DNA of 21,013 nucleotides from Phyllobacteriaceae bacterium UBA1059 (GTDB lineage Bacteria; Pseudomonadota; Alphaproteobacteria; Rhizobiales; Rhizobiaceae), in NCBI GenBank assembly GCA_002316345.1, contig DCDI01000197.1, forward strand, positions 21,589 to 42,601, in the 5' to 3' direction. This document shows, piece by piece, positions 1 to 7,568 of this stretch (position 1 is its first letter; each line of letters opens with the position of its first letter). The notes under the pieces are model-generated. The model was not told the DNA's origin. It saw only the letters and a program-made list of their open reading frames with translations, and searched no databases. A program made the position numbers and the translations under genes.

Positions 1-1175
1 GCCTTGGTCGTGTACGCCTGGTCACCCGGAATCGTCGACACGACCTTGTAGTAATCCCACGGCCCTTTCGATTCCTTCGGCGTCTTCACCTGCATCAGGT
101 ACATGTCGTAGACCATGCGGCCATCCGGACGGATCACGCCGTTCTTGGCGAACATGTCGTTGATCTTGGTCGCCTTCAGGTGTTCCATGATCTTGGTCGA
201 ATCGTCGGTGCCGGTTGCCTTCACCGCGTTCAGGTAGTTGGTGGTCGCCGAGTAGTCGGCCGCCTGCAGCATCGAGGGCTGCTTCTTCATCTTGGCAAAA
301 TAACGCTTCGACCAGGCGCGGGTGTCGGCGTTCTGGTCCCAGTACCAGCCGTCGGTCAGGTACATGCCTTGGGTGGTTTTCAGGCCCAGGGTGTGGACGT
401 CGTTGATGAACACCAGCAGGCCGGCGATCTTCATCTTCGAGGTCAGGCCGAACTCGTTGGCAGCCTTGATCGAGTTGATGGTGTCGCCGCCGGCATTCGC
501 CAGGCCCAGTACCTGCGCCTTCGAGGATTGCGCCTGCAGCAGGAAGGACGAGAAGTCGCTTGTGCCGAGCGGATGACGTGCAGCACCCACGACCTTACCG
601 CCGCTGGCTTTTACGAGGTCGCCGGTCTGCTGTTCCAAGGAATGGCCGAAGGCATAATCGGCCGTGATGAAGAACCAGCTATCCCCGCCTTCCTTCACCA
701 ACTGACCGCCTGTTCCCACGGCCAGAGCATGCGTGTCATAGGCCCAATGGAAGCCGTATGGCGTGCATTGCTTGCCCGTCAGCTCCGCGGTTGCAGCGCC
801 GGTGTTGATGGTGATCTTCTTCTTTTCTGCCGATAACGCCTGTACCGCCAGGCCAACCGACGACGTGGTCAGGTCCATGATCGTGTCGACCTGTTCCAGA
901 TCGTACCACTGGCGCGCGATGTTTGCGGCGATGTCGGCCTTGTTCTGGTGGTCGGCCGAAACGATCTCGATCCGCTTTCCAAGCACTGTTCCGCCGAAGT
1001 CTTCGACGGCCATTCTGGCCGCTTCTACGGAATTTTTGCCGCCAAAGTCGGCATAAACTCCGGATTGGTCGTTCAAAATTCCGATCTTTACGACGTCATC
1101 GGAAATTTCCTGCGCGAAAACCGGGCTCGCGCCAAGAAGCAAGGCTAGGCTCGAAGCCAGAGCAGCACGTTTCAT
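1..1175 (-). CDS. Periplasmic ABC-transporter substrate-binding protein, branched-chain amino acid/amide type (3' end cut by window edge)
   Basis: Reading from an ATG at 1175, the frame stays open for 391 codons to the window edge. The N-terminus has a typical Sec signal peptide (MKRAALASSLALLLGASPVFA, cleaved before QEISDD). The mature protein opens with VVKIGILNDQSGVYADFGG, the usual first strand of type I periplasmic binding proteins of the LivJ/LivK/Peripla_BP_6 family, and continues with ISSA-like elements of that fold (TTSSVGLAVQALSAEKK, ADYAFGHSLEQQ). Family members are about 400 residues, so only around ten residues should be missing. It would capture a small amino acid, amide or organic acid and deliver it to an ABC permease; the ligand cannot be told from sequence. 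A strong Shine-Dalgarno GGGAGG (1181-1186) sits 5 nt before the ATG. No permease or ATPase gene is visible in the window. Codon usage changes sharply near position 560 (see findings). Confidence 0.9.
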   Translation of the reverse strand, partial: MKRAALASSLALLLGASPVFAQEISDDVVKIGILNDQSGVYADFGGKNSVEAARMAVEDFGGTVLGKRIEIVSADHQNKADIAANIARQWYDLEQVDTIMDLTTSSVGLAVQALSAEKKKITINTGAATAELTGKQCTPYGFHWAYDTHALAVGTGGQLVKEGGDSWFFITADYAFGHSLEQQTGDLVKASGGKVVGAARHPLGTSDFSSFLLQAQSSKAQVLGLANAGGDTINSIKAANEFGLTSKMKIAGLLVFINDVHTLGLKTTQGMYLTDGWYWDQNADTRAWSKRYFAKMKKQPSMLQAADYSATTNYLNAVKATGTDDSTKIMEHLKATKINDMFAKNGVIRPDGRMVYDMYLMQVKTPKESKGPWDYYKVVSTIPGDQAYTTK

Positions 1176-1305
1176 CAATTCCTCCCAAAATTGCAGCCAT
1201 CAAGGTTGTATGCGCCGAACCTCCATCAGCGCGTTCAAACAAACAATTGGCCAAACGTATGACGTCACTGCGAAGACCGTTCTGTCAAGCGGCCGACGAG
1301 ATCTC
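1176..1305 (-). promoter_or_regulatory. Intergenic leader of the binding-protein gene; candidate promoter and palindromes
   Basis: This 130-base gap separates the end of the MBL hydrolase operon from the binding-protein gene. On the minus strand a perfect TTGACA (1283-1288) could be a -35 box, but no good -10 hexamer lies 17 nt further; the nearest AT-rich hexamers are 18-20 nt away. Two perfect 8-bp palindromes follow, TGACGTCA (1260-1267) and TTGGCCAA (1247-1254), which could be regulator sites. No clear intrinsic terminator is visible. The strong ribosome binding site next to the downstream ATG suggests an independent transcript. Confidence 0.3.
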
Positions 1306-2124
1306 TCAGGCTTGATCCACGCAATCCGCTTCGATCACCAGACCATCAAAGGCCGGCGAAACATGATCAGGGGTTTCACGCTCGACGACGTCATAGTCGA
1401 GCGGGACGTGCATATGGGTGAGCACCGCGCGCTTTGGCGCGAGACGCTTGATCCAGCCAAGTGCTTCGCTAAGGGAGAAGTGGCTTGGATGGCTGCGATA
1501 CTGAAGTGCGTCGATGACGAGGCAGTCCAGACCGTTCAGCCTTTCGGCGGTTGCGTCGGGATATTGGCTCACATCAGAGCAATAAGCGATCGAACCGAGT
1601 CGGAAGCCAAGCGAGATGATGTCGCCGTGTTGTTGCGACAGGGGCTCGAAGGTGAGGGCACCCCCCTTCCCTTCAATCGTGAACGGCTCGAAATGTTGAA
1701 TGCGCCGGTCGCGCAGGATTGGCGGATAGCTGCTGCCTGGCGGTGTCGTGTAGCAATAACCGAACGCCTGATCGACGCGCTCGAAAGTCATTTGATCGGC
1801 ATAGACATCAATCAACTGGCGCTTGTCGAGATAGTAGCTGCGCAGATCATCGATGCCGTGAATGTGGTCGGCGTGGGCGTGAGTCAGAACGACAGCATCG
1901 ATGAAGTCGACCTTGGCGGCGATCATTTGCTCGCGAAAGTCGGGACCGGTGTCGATGACCACGCGGGTAACGCCGCGATCAGAAATGCGCTCGACCAAGG
2001 CGGCAGCGCGCTTGCGCTTGTTCTTCGGGTTCGAAGGATCACAAGCGCCCCAGTCGCCGTTCGGACGCGGCACGCCCGGCGACGAGCCGCAGCCAAGGAT
2101 AGTCAGGCGCAGCCGATCAGCCAT
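1306..2124 (-). CDS. MBL-fold metallo-hydrolase, PhnP-like
   Basis: The 272-residue protein has the metallo-beta-lactamase-fold metal signature THAHADH (His82, His84, Asp86, His87), an aspartate in CSDVSQYP and a late histidine in LTHMHVP, all placed as in di-zinc hydrolases. The start LTILGCGSSPGVPRP and overall length match the PhnP-like group (phosphoribosyl cyclic phosphodiesterase relatives) rather than glyoxalase II or RNase Z. The real substrate is unknown; PhnP proper acts in phosphonate breakdown, but no phn genes are here. A longer frame upstream of 2124 exists, but it would run through the end of tatD, and the ATG at 2124 follows the tatD stop by only 4 nt, so that start is preferred. 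The tatD-MBL pairing suggests one transcript with metG. Intact ORF, nothing missing. Confidence 0.88.
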   Translation of the reverse strand: MADRLRLTILGCGSSPGVPRPNGDWGACDPSNPKNKRKRAAALVERISDRGVTRVVIDTGPDFREQMIAAKVDFIDAVVLTHAHADHIHGIDDLRSYYLDKRQLIDVYADQMTFERVDQAFGYCYTTPPGSSYPPILRDRRIQHFEPFTIEGKGGALTFEPLSQQHGDIISLGFRLGSIAYCSDVSQYPDATAERLNGLDCLVIDALQYRSHPSHFSLSEALGWIKRLAPKRAVLTHMHVPLDYDVVERETPDHVSPAFDGLVIEADCVDQA

Positions 2125-2128
2125 GCGA

Positions 2129-2920
2129 TCAGGCAGCGTCCGCTGGACGCCGGCACTTGGCGAACAAGTGGAAGAAGTTGTCTGTCGTGGCCTGTGCCAT
2201 TTCTTCTGGCGATACGCCGTGAACCTCAGCCAGCACCCGCGCAGTGTTGACCACGAAGGATGGTTCGTTGCGCTTGCCTCGATGTGGAAGCGGCGCGAGG
2301 AAGGGAGCGTCAGTTTCCACGAGCAGGCGGTCACGCGGCACGCTGGCTGCGATCTCCCGTAGGGCTTCCGACTTCTTGAAGGTCAGAATGCCGGAGAATG
2401 AGACGTAACCGCCAAGTTCGACACCAACCCTTGCAAGTTCCGGGCCGGATGAGAAGCAGTGCAGAATGAACGGGAAGGTACCCTTCTCGCTTTCTTCGCG
2501 AAGGATGGTCGCCACGTCCTCGTCGGCATCGCGGGCGTGGATCACGAGCGGCAGGCCGGTGGTGCCCGCGGCCGCGATATGTGTACGAAAACCCTGCGCC
2601 TGCAAATCGCGCGGCGCCTTGTCATAGAAGTAATCGAGACCCGCTTCGCCGATCGCCACGACCTTCGGTTCCTCGGCAATACGCAGGATTTCGTCCAGCG
2701 TGACGTCCGCTTCCTCACCGGCTTGATGCGGATGCGTGCCGATCGAGCACCAGACATCGTCATAAGCCGCCACGATCGCGCGCAGCCGGTCGAACTGCCG
2801 GACGCGCGTGGAAATCGTCACCATCGTGCCGACACCCGCCGCACGCGCGCGATCAACGATCGCGTCGCGTTCAGCCTCGAAGTCCGGGAAATCGAGGTGG
2901 CAGTGGCTATCAACCAGCAT
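2129..2920 (-). CDS. TatD-family metal-dependent hydrolase (YcfH-like deoxyribonuclease)
   Basis: The 263-residue protein is full length for the TatD family. Metal-binding residues of the amidohydrolase-type TIM barrel are all visible: SHCHLDFPDF at residues 5-14 (His6, His8), AIGEAGLDYFYD (Glu), LVIHARDADED (His), FILHCFSSG (His) and LLVETDAPFLAPLPHRG (Asp). Family members act as Mg-dependent 3'-5' exonucleases or endonucleases on DNA in vitro; a role in DNA repair is likely but not shown here, and the protein is probably cytoplasmic. The ATG lies 2 nt after the metG stop and the gene ends 4 nt before the MBL hydrolase start, so it belongs to one operon with both. metG-tatD adjacency is common in bacteria. 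Confidence 0.93.
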   Translation of the reverse strand: MLVDSHCHLDFPDFEAERDAIVDRARAAGVGTMVTISTRVRQFDRLRAIVAAYDDVWCSIGTHPHQAGEEADVTLDEILRIAEEPKVVAIGEAGLDYFYDKAPRDLQAQGFRTHIAAAGTTGLPLVIHARDADEDVATILREESEKGTFPFILHCFSSGPELARVGVELGGYVSFSGILTFKKSEALREIAASVPRDRLLVETDAPFLAPLPHRGKRNEPSFVVNTARVLAEVHGVSPEEMAQATTDNFFHLFAKCRRPADAA

Positions 2921-2922
2921 GA

Positions 2923-4473
2923 TCAGGCCTGCCCGGTCTCACTTTCGACGTAGCGCGGGAACACGCCCTGTGGAGCCGGCAGGCTCGCACCGGCCTTCAG
3001 CGCGCCGACGTCGCCGAGATCAGCAAAGCTGCGCTTGTCGGCCGGCACGTCCAATTGATCGAGCAGCTTGTCGGCCGAAGCCGGGATGAACGGCGTGCAA
3101 AGAATGGCGATCCGCCGGATGACCTCCGCCGTGGTATAAAGCACGGCTTCCATGCGGGCCGGATCGGTCTTCTTCAGCGCCCAAGGCTCCTGGGCCGCGA
3201 AGTAGCGGTTGGCTTCCGACACGACGGCGAAGATCGCAGCGAGCGCATGATGCGTGGCCTGCTCAGCCATCGTTGTCCGAGCCGTCGCGAGAGCTGCATC
3301 GGCCTGCGCCAGGATCGCACGATCGATGTCGTTCGTCGCCGCCGACGACGGCACCCTGCCCTCGCAATTCTTGGCGATCATGGACAGCGAGCGCTGTGCG
3401 AGATTGCCAAGGTCGTTGGCGAGATCCGCATTGGTGCGGTTGACGATGGCTTCATGGCTATAGTTGCCATCCTGGCCAAACGGCACTTCGCGCAACAGGA
3501 AGTAGCGCAGACGATCAAGCCCGTAGTGATCAACAAGCGCCATCGGATCGAGGACGTTGCCAACGGACTTCGACATCTTTTCTCCCTTGTTCAACACGAA
3601 ACCGTGGCCGAATACGCGCTTCGGGAGTTCGATGCCGGCCGACATCAGGAAGGCTGGCCAGTAGACCGCATGGAAGCGTGTGATGTCCTTGCCGATGACA
3701 TGCGCGTCGGCCGGCCAATATTTCCAGCGTGGAGCATTCACATCTGGGAAGCCGGCCGCCGTAATGTAGTTGGTCAGTGCATCGACCCAGACATACATCA
3801 CGTGTTTCTCGTCGCCAGGAACAGGGACGCCCCAGTCGAAGGTCGTGCGCGAAATCGACAGATCCTTGAGGCCGGAGCGCACAAAGCTTACGATCTCGTT
3901 GCGACGTTCGGTCGGCGCGATGAAGCCCGGTTTAGACTCGTAGAGGGCGAGCAGCCGGTCCTGATAGGCCGACAAACGGAAGAAGTAGCTTTCCTCTTCG
4001 ATCCACTCCACCGGCGTACCCTGCGAGCCGTAGCGGACGTCGTCTGCACGAACTTCGGTTTCTTCCTCACCGTAAAAGGCTTCGTCGCGCACGGAATACC
4101 AGCCGGCATAGCCACCCTTGTAGATGTCCCCGTTGGCTTCCATGGCTTTCCAGATCGCCTGCGAAGCGATCTTGTGACGCTCTTCCGTGGTGCGGATGAA
4201 GTCGTCGTTGGATGCGTTCAGAGATGCAGCCATGCGCTGGAATTCGGCGGTGTTGCGATCCGCCAGCTCGCGCACGGGGATGCCCTCCTTGCGCGCGGTC
4301 TGCAGCATTTTGATGCCGTGCTCATCGGTGCCCGTCAGGAACAGGACGTCCTTGCCATCCTTGCGCTGAAAGCGAGCCATCGCATCACAGGCGATCAGTT
4401 CATAGGCGTGGCCGATATGCGGTTTGCCATTGGGATAAGAGATCGCGGTCGTGATGTAGTATTTTTCGGACAT
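2923..4473 (-). CDS. metG: Methionyl-tRNA synthetase
   Basis: It charges tRNA-Met with methionine using ATP in the cytoplasm. The class I signatures are present: PHIGHAYE at residues 18-25 (HIGH) and KMSKS at residues 299-303. The anticodon-binding helical domain fills the C-terminal third. At 516 residues it is the short form without the C-terminal tRNA-binding (EMAP/Trbp111) domain. The connective peptide around residues 120-150 (GWYSVRDEAFYGEEETE) has no CxxC knuckle, so this is a zinc-free type. Translation starts at the first in-frame ATG; there is no good Shine-Dalgarno within 12 nt of it, while an AGGAGG lies 27 nt upstream (4501-4506). holB ends 62 nt upstream and tatD starts 2 nt downstream. 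Confidence 0.97.
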   Translation of the reverse strand: MSEKYYITTAISYPNGKPHIGHAYELIACDAMARFQRKDGKDVLFLTGTDEHGIKMLQTARKEGIPVRELADRNTAEFQRMAASLNASNDDFIRTTEERHKIASQAIWKAMEANGDIYKGGYAGWYSVRDEAFYGEEETEVRADDVRYGSQGTPVEWIEEESYFFRLSAYQDRLLALYESKPGFIAPTERRNEIVSFVRSGLKDLSISRTTFDWGVPVPGDEKHVMYVWVDALTNYITAAGFPDVNAPRWKYWPADAHVIGKDITRFHAVYWPAFLMSAGIELPKRVFGHGFVLNKGEKMSKSVGNVLDPMALVDHYGLDRLRYFLLREVPFGQDGNYSHEAIVNRTNADLANDLGNLAQRSLSMIAKNCEGRVPSSAATNDIDRAILAQADAALATARTTMAEQATHHALAAIFAVVSEANRYFAAQEPWALKKTDPARMEAVLYTTAEVIRRIAILCTPFIPASADKLLDQLDVPADKRSFADLGDVGALKAGASLPAPQGVFPRYVESETGQA

Positions 4474-4509
4474 GCGGGAGCGGCCAATTGGGAAAGCTTG
4501 CCTCCTAGA

Positions 4510-4527
4510 CCATCCCTGCCCGGATGG
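4510..4527 (-). other. Intercistronic hairpin between holB and metG
   Basis: A perfect 6-bp GC-rich stem with a 6-nt loop lies 8 nt after the holB stop and about 36 nt before the metG start. No T-tract follows on the transcribed strand, so it does not look like an ordinary intrinsic terminator. It could be an RNA processing or stability element, or could modulate metG expression within the operon. Confidence 0.3.
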
Positions 4528-4535
4528 CCAGATGC

Positions 4536-5576
4536 TTAGGCTGCAAGCTGCTCGCGAAGCGTTTGAAGCATGGACATCACATGCTGCTTCTTGTCGAGGT
4601 TGTAGGCTTCCGCTTCCCCGATGCGTCGTGTGGCATCGTTCCAGGCATCGGCGACCCGCGCAGCGGCTGCCGTATGACCGTCGCGCCCGAGCGTCGTTGC
4701 CGCTTCCGACAGCCTTTGCAACGCATAGGCATTGAACAGCTGAAACTGCATGCCGGCTTCACGGCCGGTGACAGCATCCGCCAGCTTGTAGGCAGCCGCA
4801 ACATCATCCAAGCGGCCAGAAATCAGCTGGTCGGTCGCCTGCGCGATCTCGAGCCCGCCATGAAGCGTTAGAAGGATCGCTGCCCTTAGGCTGCCGCCGG
4901 CACGTCGTGCGAGTTCAGCACGTTCCTCAGCCGTGTTCGGTAGCGCGGCTGCGAACGAGCCCATCGCTTCGAACAGCTCGTCTGCGCTCAGCGGGTGAAA
5001 CTTTATGACCTGCGCGCGCGAGCGGATGGTAGGCAGAAGCCGACCGGGCAAATGCGAGATCAGGATGAACAGTACCTTTGAAGGTGGTTCTTCCAAATTC
5101 TTCAGCAAGGCATTGGCCGCACTGCGATTCATGTCGTCAGCAGGATCGACGATCACGACGCGATAGCCGCCATCATGCGTTCGCAGAGACAGAAATCGAC
5201 TGACGCGGCGGATCTCATCTGCTGTGATAACAGTGCGAAATTTCTTCGTCTTGTCGTCGTAAGGGCGGCTAAGATGAAGGACGCCGGGATGCGCGCCGCT
5301 GGCGATCTGGCGGTAAAGGGCACCAGCAGGATCGCGGGGATCGAAGCCGCCGGGCATGCCCTCACCCAGCAGCTGAGCTGCGAACTGAAAGGCGAGCGTA
5401 GCCTTGCCGATACCCTGCGGACCGGACAGCAGCATGGCGTGGTGGAGCTTGCTCGCAGCATGGGCGGAGCGCAGCATTTCGCGCGCTTCATGATGTCCGA
5501 CGAGGCGTAAAGTCTCAGATGGCTCCGGAATGTCGTCGAGCGAGTCGTGCGTCAGGGGTGCGAGGCGTTCATACAT
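4536..5576 (-). CDS. holB: DNA polymerase III subunit delta'
   Basis: This is a clamp-loader subunit of the AAA+ type, acting with gamma/tau and delta to load the beta clamp. Walker A GPQGIGKAT is at residues 52-60 of the 346-residue form; further conserved blocks are YRVVIVDPADDMNRSAANAL and LEEPPSKVLFILISHLPGRL, the usual stretch before the sensor region LLPTIRSRAQ. The family's SRC motif reads SRAQ here, and the protein has no cysteine at all, so the four-cysteine zinc module of the E. coli protein is absent. The ATG at 5576 overlaps the tmk stop by 8 nt and is preferred over an upstream ATG at 5606 that would add ten poorly conserved residues. tmk-holB pairing is a classical bacterial arrangement. 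Confidence 0.93.
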   Translation of the reverse strand: MYERLAPLTHDSLDDIPEPSETLRLVGHHEAREMLRSAHAASKLHHAMLLSGPQGIGKATLAFQFAAQLLGEGMPGGFDPRDPAGALYRQIASGAHPGVLHLSRPYDDKTKKFRTVITADEIRRVSRFLSLRTHDGGYRVVIVDPADDMNRSAANALLKNLEEPPSKVLFILISHLPGRLLPTIRSRAQVIKFHPLSADELFEAMGSFAAALPNTAEERAELARRAGGSLRAAILLTLHGGLEIAQATDQLISGRLDDVAAAYKLADAVTGREAGMQFQLFNAYALQRLSEAATTLGRDGHTAAAARVADAWNDATRRIGEAEAYNLDKKQHVMSMLQTLREQLAA

Positions 5577-6240
5577 CGCCGCCGCCCACCTTGTCGGCTT
5601 GTGCAAGCTCCGGGAGACGTTCCTTCACGGCCTGCCAGATGCCTTGCGCGGTCCGCTCGACATCGTGCGAGGCATTGACCACAGCGCACCGGTCGGGTTC
5701 TGCGCGGGCAATAGCCAGAAAGGCGTCACGACGGGCGCGGTGGATCGCCAGCGTTTCCTTCTCGAAGCGATCGGCCACATCGCTGCCCCGGCGCTGATTG
5801 GCGCGCGTGAGGCCAAGGCGCGGATCGATATCCAGGATGAGTGTGAGATCAGGCAGCATGCCGTCAATTGCCAGGGCTTCCAGCCCTTGCATGAAGGCCG
5901 GATCGAGGTTGCCGGTGACGCCCTGGTAAACGCGCGACGAATCCATGTAGCGGTCGCAGAGCACGACCTTACCCGCCTGAACCGCCGGACGGATGACCGT
6001 ATCGACGTGATCGGCACGCGCGGCAGAAAACAGGATCGCCTCGGTCTTCGGCCCGAACGGCTCGGCAGCGCCTGACAAAAGCACATGGCGGACCGCCTCG
6101 GCACCGGGTGAGCCGCCGGGTTCACGCGTAACCACGACCTCGCAGCCGGCCGCTTCCAGCCGCTGGGCAAAGCGGCGAATTTGAGTGGACTTGCCTGCCC
6201 CCTCGCCGCCTTCAAATGTGATGAAAAACCCGTTTGCCAA
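5569..6240 (-). CDS. tmk: Thymidylate kinase
   Basis: It phosphorylates dTMP to dTDP with ATP, in dTTP synthesis. The P-loop GGEGAGKST follows the first strand FFITFE. The substrate-binding VVTREPGGSPGAEAVR, the catalytic DRY motif in LCDRYMDSSRVYQG and the lid stretch RRGSDVADRFEKE are all present. No ATG is in frame ahead of the P-loop: an in-frame stop lies about 21 nt before 6261, leaving only TTG codons at 6261 and 6240. The TTG at 6240 is chosen because AGGA lies 8 nt before it and it gives the family-typical short N-terminus MANGFFITFEGGEG; the TTG at 6261 would add seven residues. The 3' end overlaps holB by 8 nt. Confidence 0.93.
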   Translation of the reverse strand: MANGFFITFEGGEGAGKSTQIRRFAQRLEAAGCEVVVTREPGGSPGAEAVRHVLLSGAAEPFGPKTEAILFSAARADHVDTVIRPAVQAGKVVLCDRYMDSSRVYQGVTGNLDPAFMQGLEALAIDGMLPDLTLILDIDPRLGLTRANQRRGSDVADRFEKETLAIHRARRDAFLAIARAEPDRCAVVNASHDVERTAQGIWQAVKERLPELAQADKVGGGDV

Positions 6241-6320
6241 AGATGCCGTCCTGGCAGCCAATCCGCCTGCCGGACATCTAAGCTATACGCCGGAGCATAT
6301 CCAGCCGCGGGTGATTGGAT

Positions 6321-7505
6321 CTAGCGTAGCCATCCAAAGGCAAGCTCATGAGCGGCATCCGCTGCGCGGCTGCTGAGCGAGCCGAGTGCCACATCCTCGG
6401 CTGCAGCCAACTGAAAGCTTTTTGCGAGATTGTCGCCGATCCAGACCTGGAGCGAACCGATCGGCTGATCCGAGGCAATGGGTGCGCGCAATGGCCCGTC
6501 ATAGACGAGGTGCACCTTCACGAGATCCTTGTCGGTTAGCGGCACGAACACCTCGACCGGATCGAGTGCCTTAAGCGGCACCTCCTGCTTCATGCCACCG
6601 TAAACACGTGCCGTGCCGATGATGGCGCCGGCATCGAACAGGTGCGCATCTTCGAAGCCGTTCAATCCGTAATCCAGCAGCTTGCGCGCTTCTTGCGCGC
6701 GCTCTGCTTCGCTCGTCATGCCGCTCATGGCCGCAAACAAGCGGCGGCCATTCTGCTCAGCCGAACCAAGGATCGCGTATCCGCTGGCTTCCGTATAGCC
6801 GGTGCCCAGGCCGTCCGCGCCGATCCCGTAAGAAAGCAGCGGGTTGCGATTGCGCTGGGTGATCTTGTTCCAGGTGAATTCCGGCTGCGCAAAGATGCGG
6901 TAGAATTCAGGGTAAGTCTGCCAGATGTGACGACCGAGAAATGCAAGTTCGCTGAGGCTGACCACCTGCCCTTCGGCCGGCAGGCCGGTGGCGTTCTTGA
7001 AGACCGACTGCTTGAGCCCGATCGCACGCGCGCGCTGGTTCATCAGCTCGGCGAACTTTTCTTCCGACCCGGCCATGCCTTCGGCGATGATGATGCAGGC
7101 GTCGTTGGCGGACTGAACGATCGCGCCCTGGATGAGGTCGTTCAGCGTGATCTTCGACTTAAGTGCGGCGAACATGGTGGAGCCGCGTGACGGAGCGCCG
7201 CCTTTGCGCCAGGCGTTTTCGCTGACCGTATAAATGTCGTCGAGCTTGACGCGGCTTGTCTTCAGCGCGTCGAACACGACTTCCATGGTCATGAGTTTGG
7301 CAAGGGCCGCCGGTGCGATCAGCGTTTCCGGCTGCTTGGAAAACAGGACCGTGCCAGTTTTCGCTTCCATGAGATAGGCTTGCGGCGCCTTCGTCTCAAA
7401 CGGCTTTGGACCATCGCCTTGCGCCCATGCCGTCGGCGTAAGCAGTGCGAGTGCCAGGCTCAGAGCAACCAGGCTGCCGCGACGTCTTTGGGTCAACACT
7501 GCCAT
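6321..7505 (-). CDS. DacA/PBP5-family D-alanyl-D-alanine carboxypeptidase homologue, probably catalytically inactive
   Basis: Overall this is a low-mass penicillin-binding protein of 394 residues: signal peptide (cleavage near TAWA-QGDG, residue 28), peptidase S11 domain, then a PBP5 C-terminal beta domain from about residue 290. Active members remove the terminal D-Ala of the peptidoglycan stem peptide in the periplasm. The first active-site motif, normally SxxK in PASLAKLMT, reads PAALAKLMT: the nucleophilic serine is Ala67 (codon GCC at 7305-7307) while Lys70 remains. The second motif SAN (132-134) is intact. The third, normally KTG, reads GTG at 234-236 (Gly codon at 6804-6806). Two of three catalytic motifs are thus broken in an otherwise intact ORF, so I infer a pseudoenzyme, perhaps peptidoglycan-binding or regulatory. 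It sits 63 nt after rlpA and 80 nt before tmk. Confidence 0.9.
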   Translation of the reverse strand: MAVLTQRRRGSLVALSLALALLTPTAWAQGDGPKPFETKAPQAYLMEAKTGTVLFSKQPETLIAPAALAKLMTMEVVFDALKTSRVKLDDIYTVSENAWRKGGAPSRGSTMFAALKSKITLNDLIQGAIVQSANDACIIIAEGMAGSEEKFAELMNQRARAIGLKQSVFKNATGLPAEGQVVSLSELAFLGRHIWQTYPEFYRIFAQPEFTWNKITQRNRNPLLSYGIGADGLGTGYTEASGYAILGSAEQNGRRLFAAMSGMTSEAERAQEARKLLDYGLNGFEDAHLFDAGAIIGTARVYGGMKQEVPLKALDPVEVFVPLTDKDLVKVHLVYDGPLRAPIASDQPIGSLQVWIGDNLAKSFQLAAAEDVALGSLSSRAADAAHELAFGWLR

Positions 7506-7521
7506 CCTCGTCTGCCCTTCA

Positions 7522-7538
7522 AGGAGGTTTGTCCTCCT
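7522..7538 (-). other. Short hairpin in the rlpA-dac intergenic leader
   Basis: A perfect 6-bp stem (AGGAGG paired with CCTCCT) closes a 5-nt loop on either strand, 17 nt before the DD-carboxypeptidase homologue start. On the transcribed strand the 5' arm is a perfect Shine-Dalgarno sequence that would be sequestered. No T-tract follows. It could be an RNA stability or processing element; function is inferred only from the fold. Confidence 0.3.
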
Positions 7539-7568
7539 GTGTCCTAGCAGACGGAGGTAAACGACTTG

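Noticed and set aside
1210..2250. Long plus-strand ORF (346 codons) opposite the MBL hydrolase
   Set aside because: It is antisense to a clear MBL-fold gene with intact metal-binding motifs; its translation shows no domain and reflects GC-rich antisense bias.
3055..4539. Long plus-strand ORF (494 codons) opposite metG
   Set aside because: It lies antisense to metG with HIGH and KMSKS motifs on the other strand. No recognisable protein features and no ribosome binding site of note.
5574..5606. Upstream holB start at 5606
   Set aside because: It would add ten residues that do not resemble the family N-terminus and deepen the overlap with tmk; the ATG at 5576 gives the usual short overlap.
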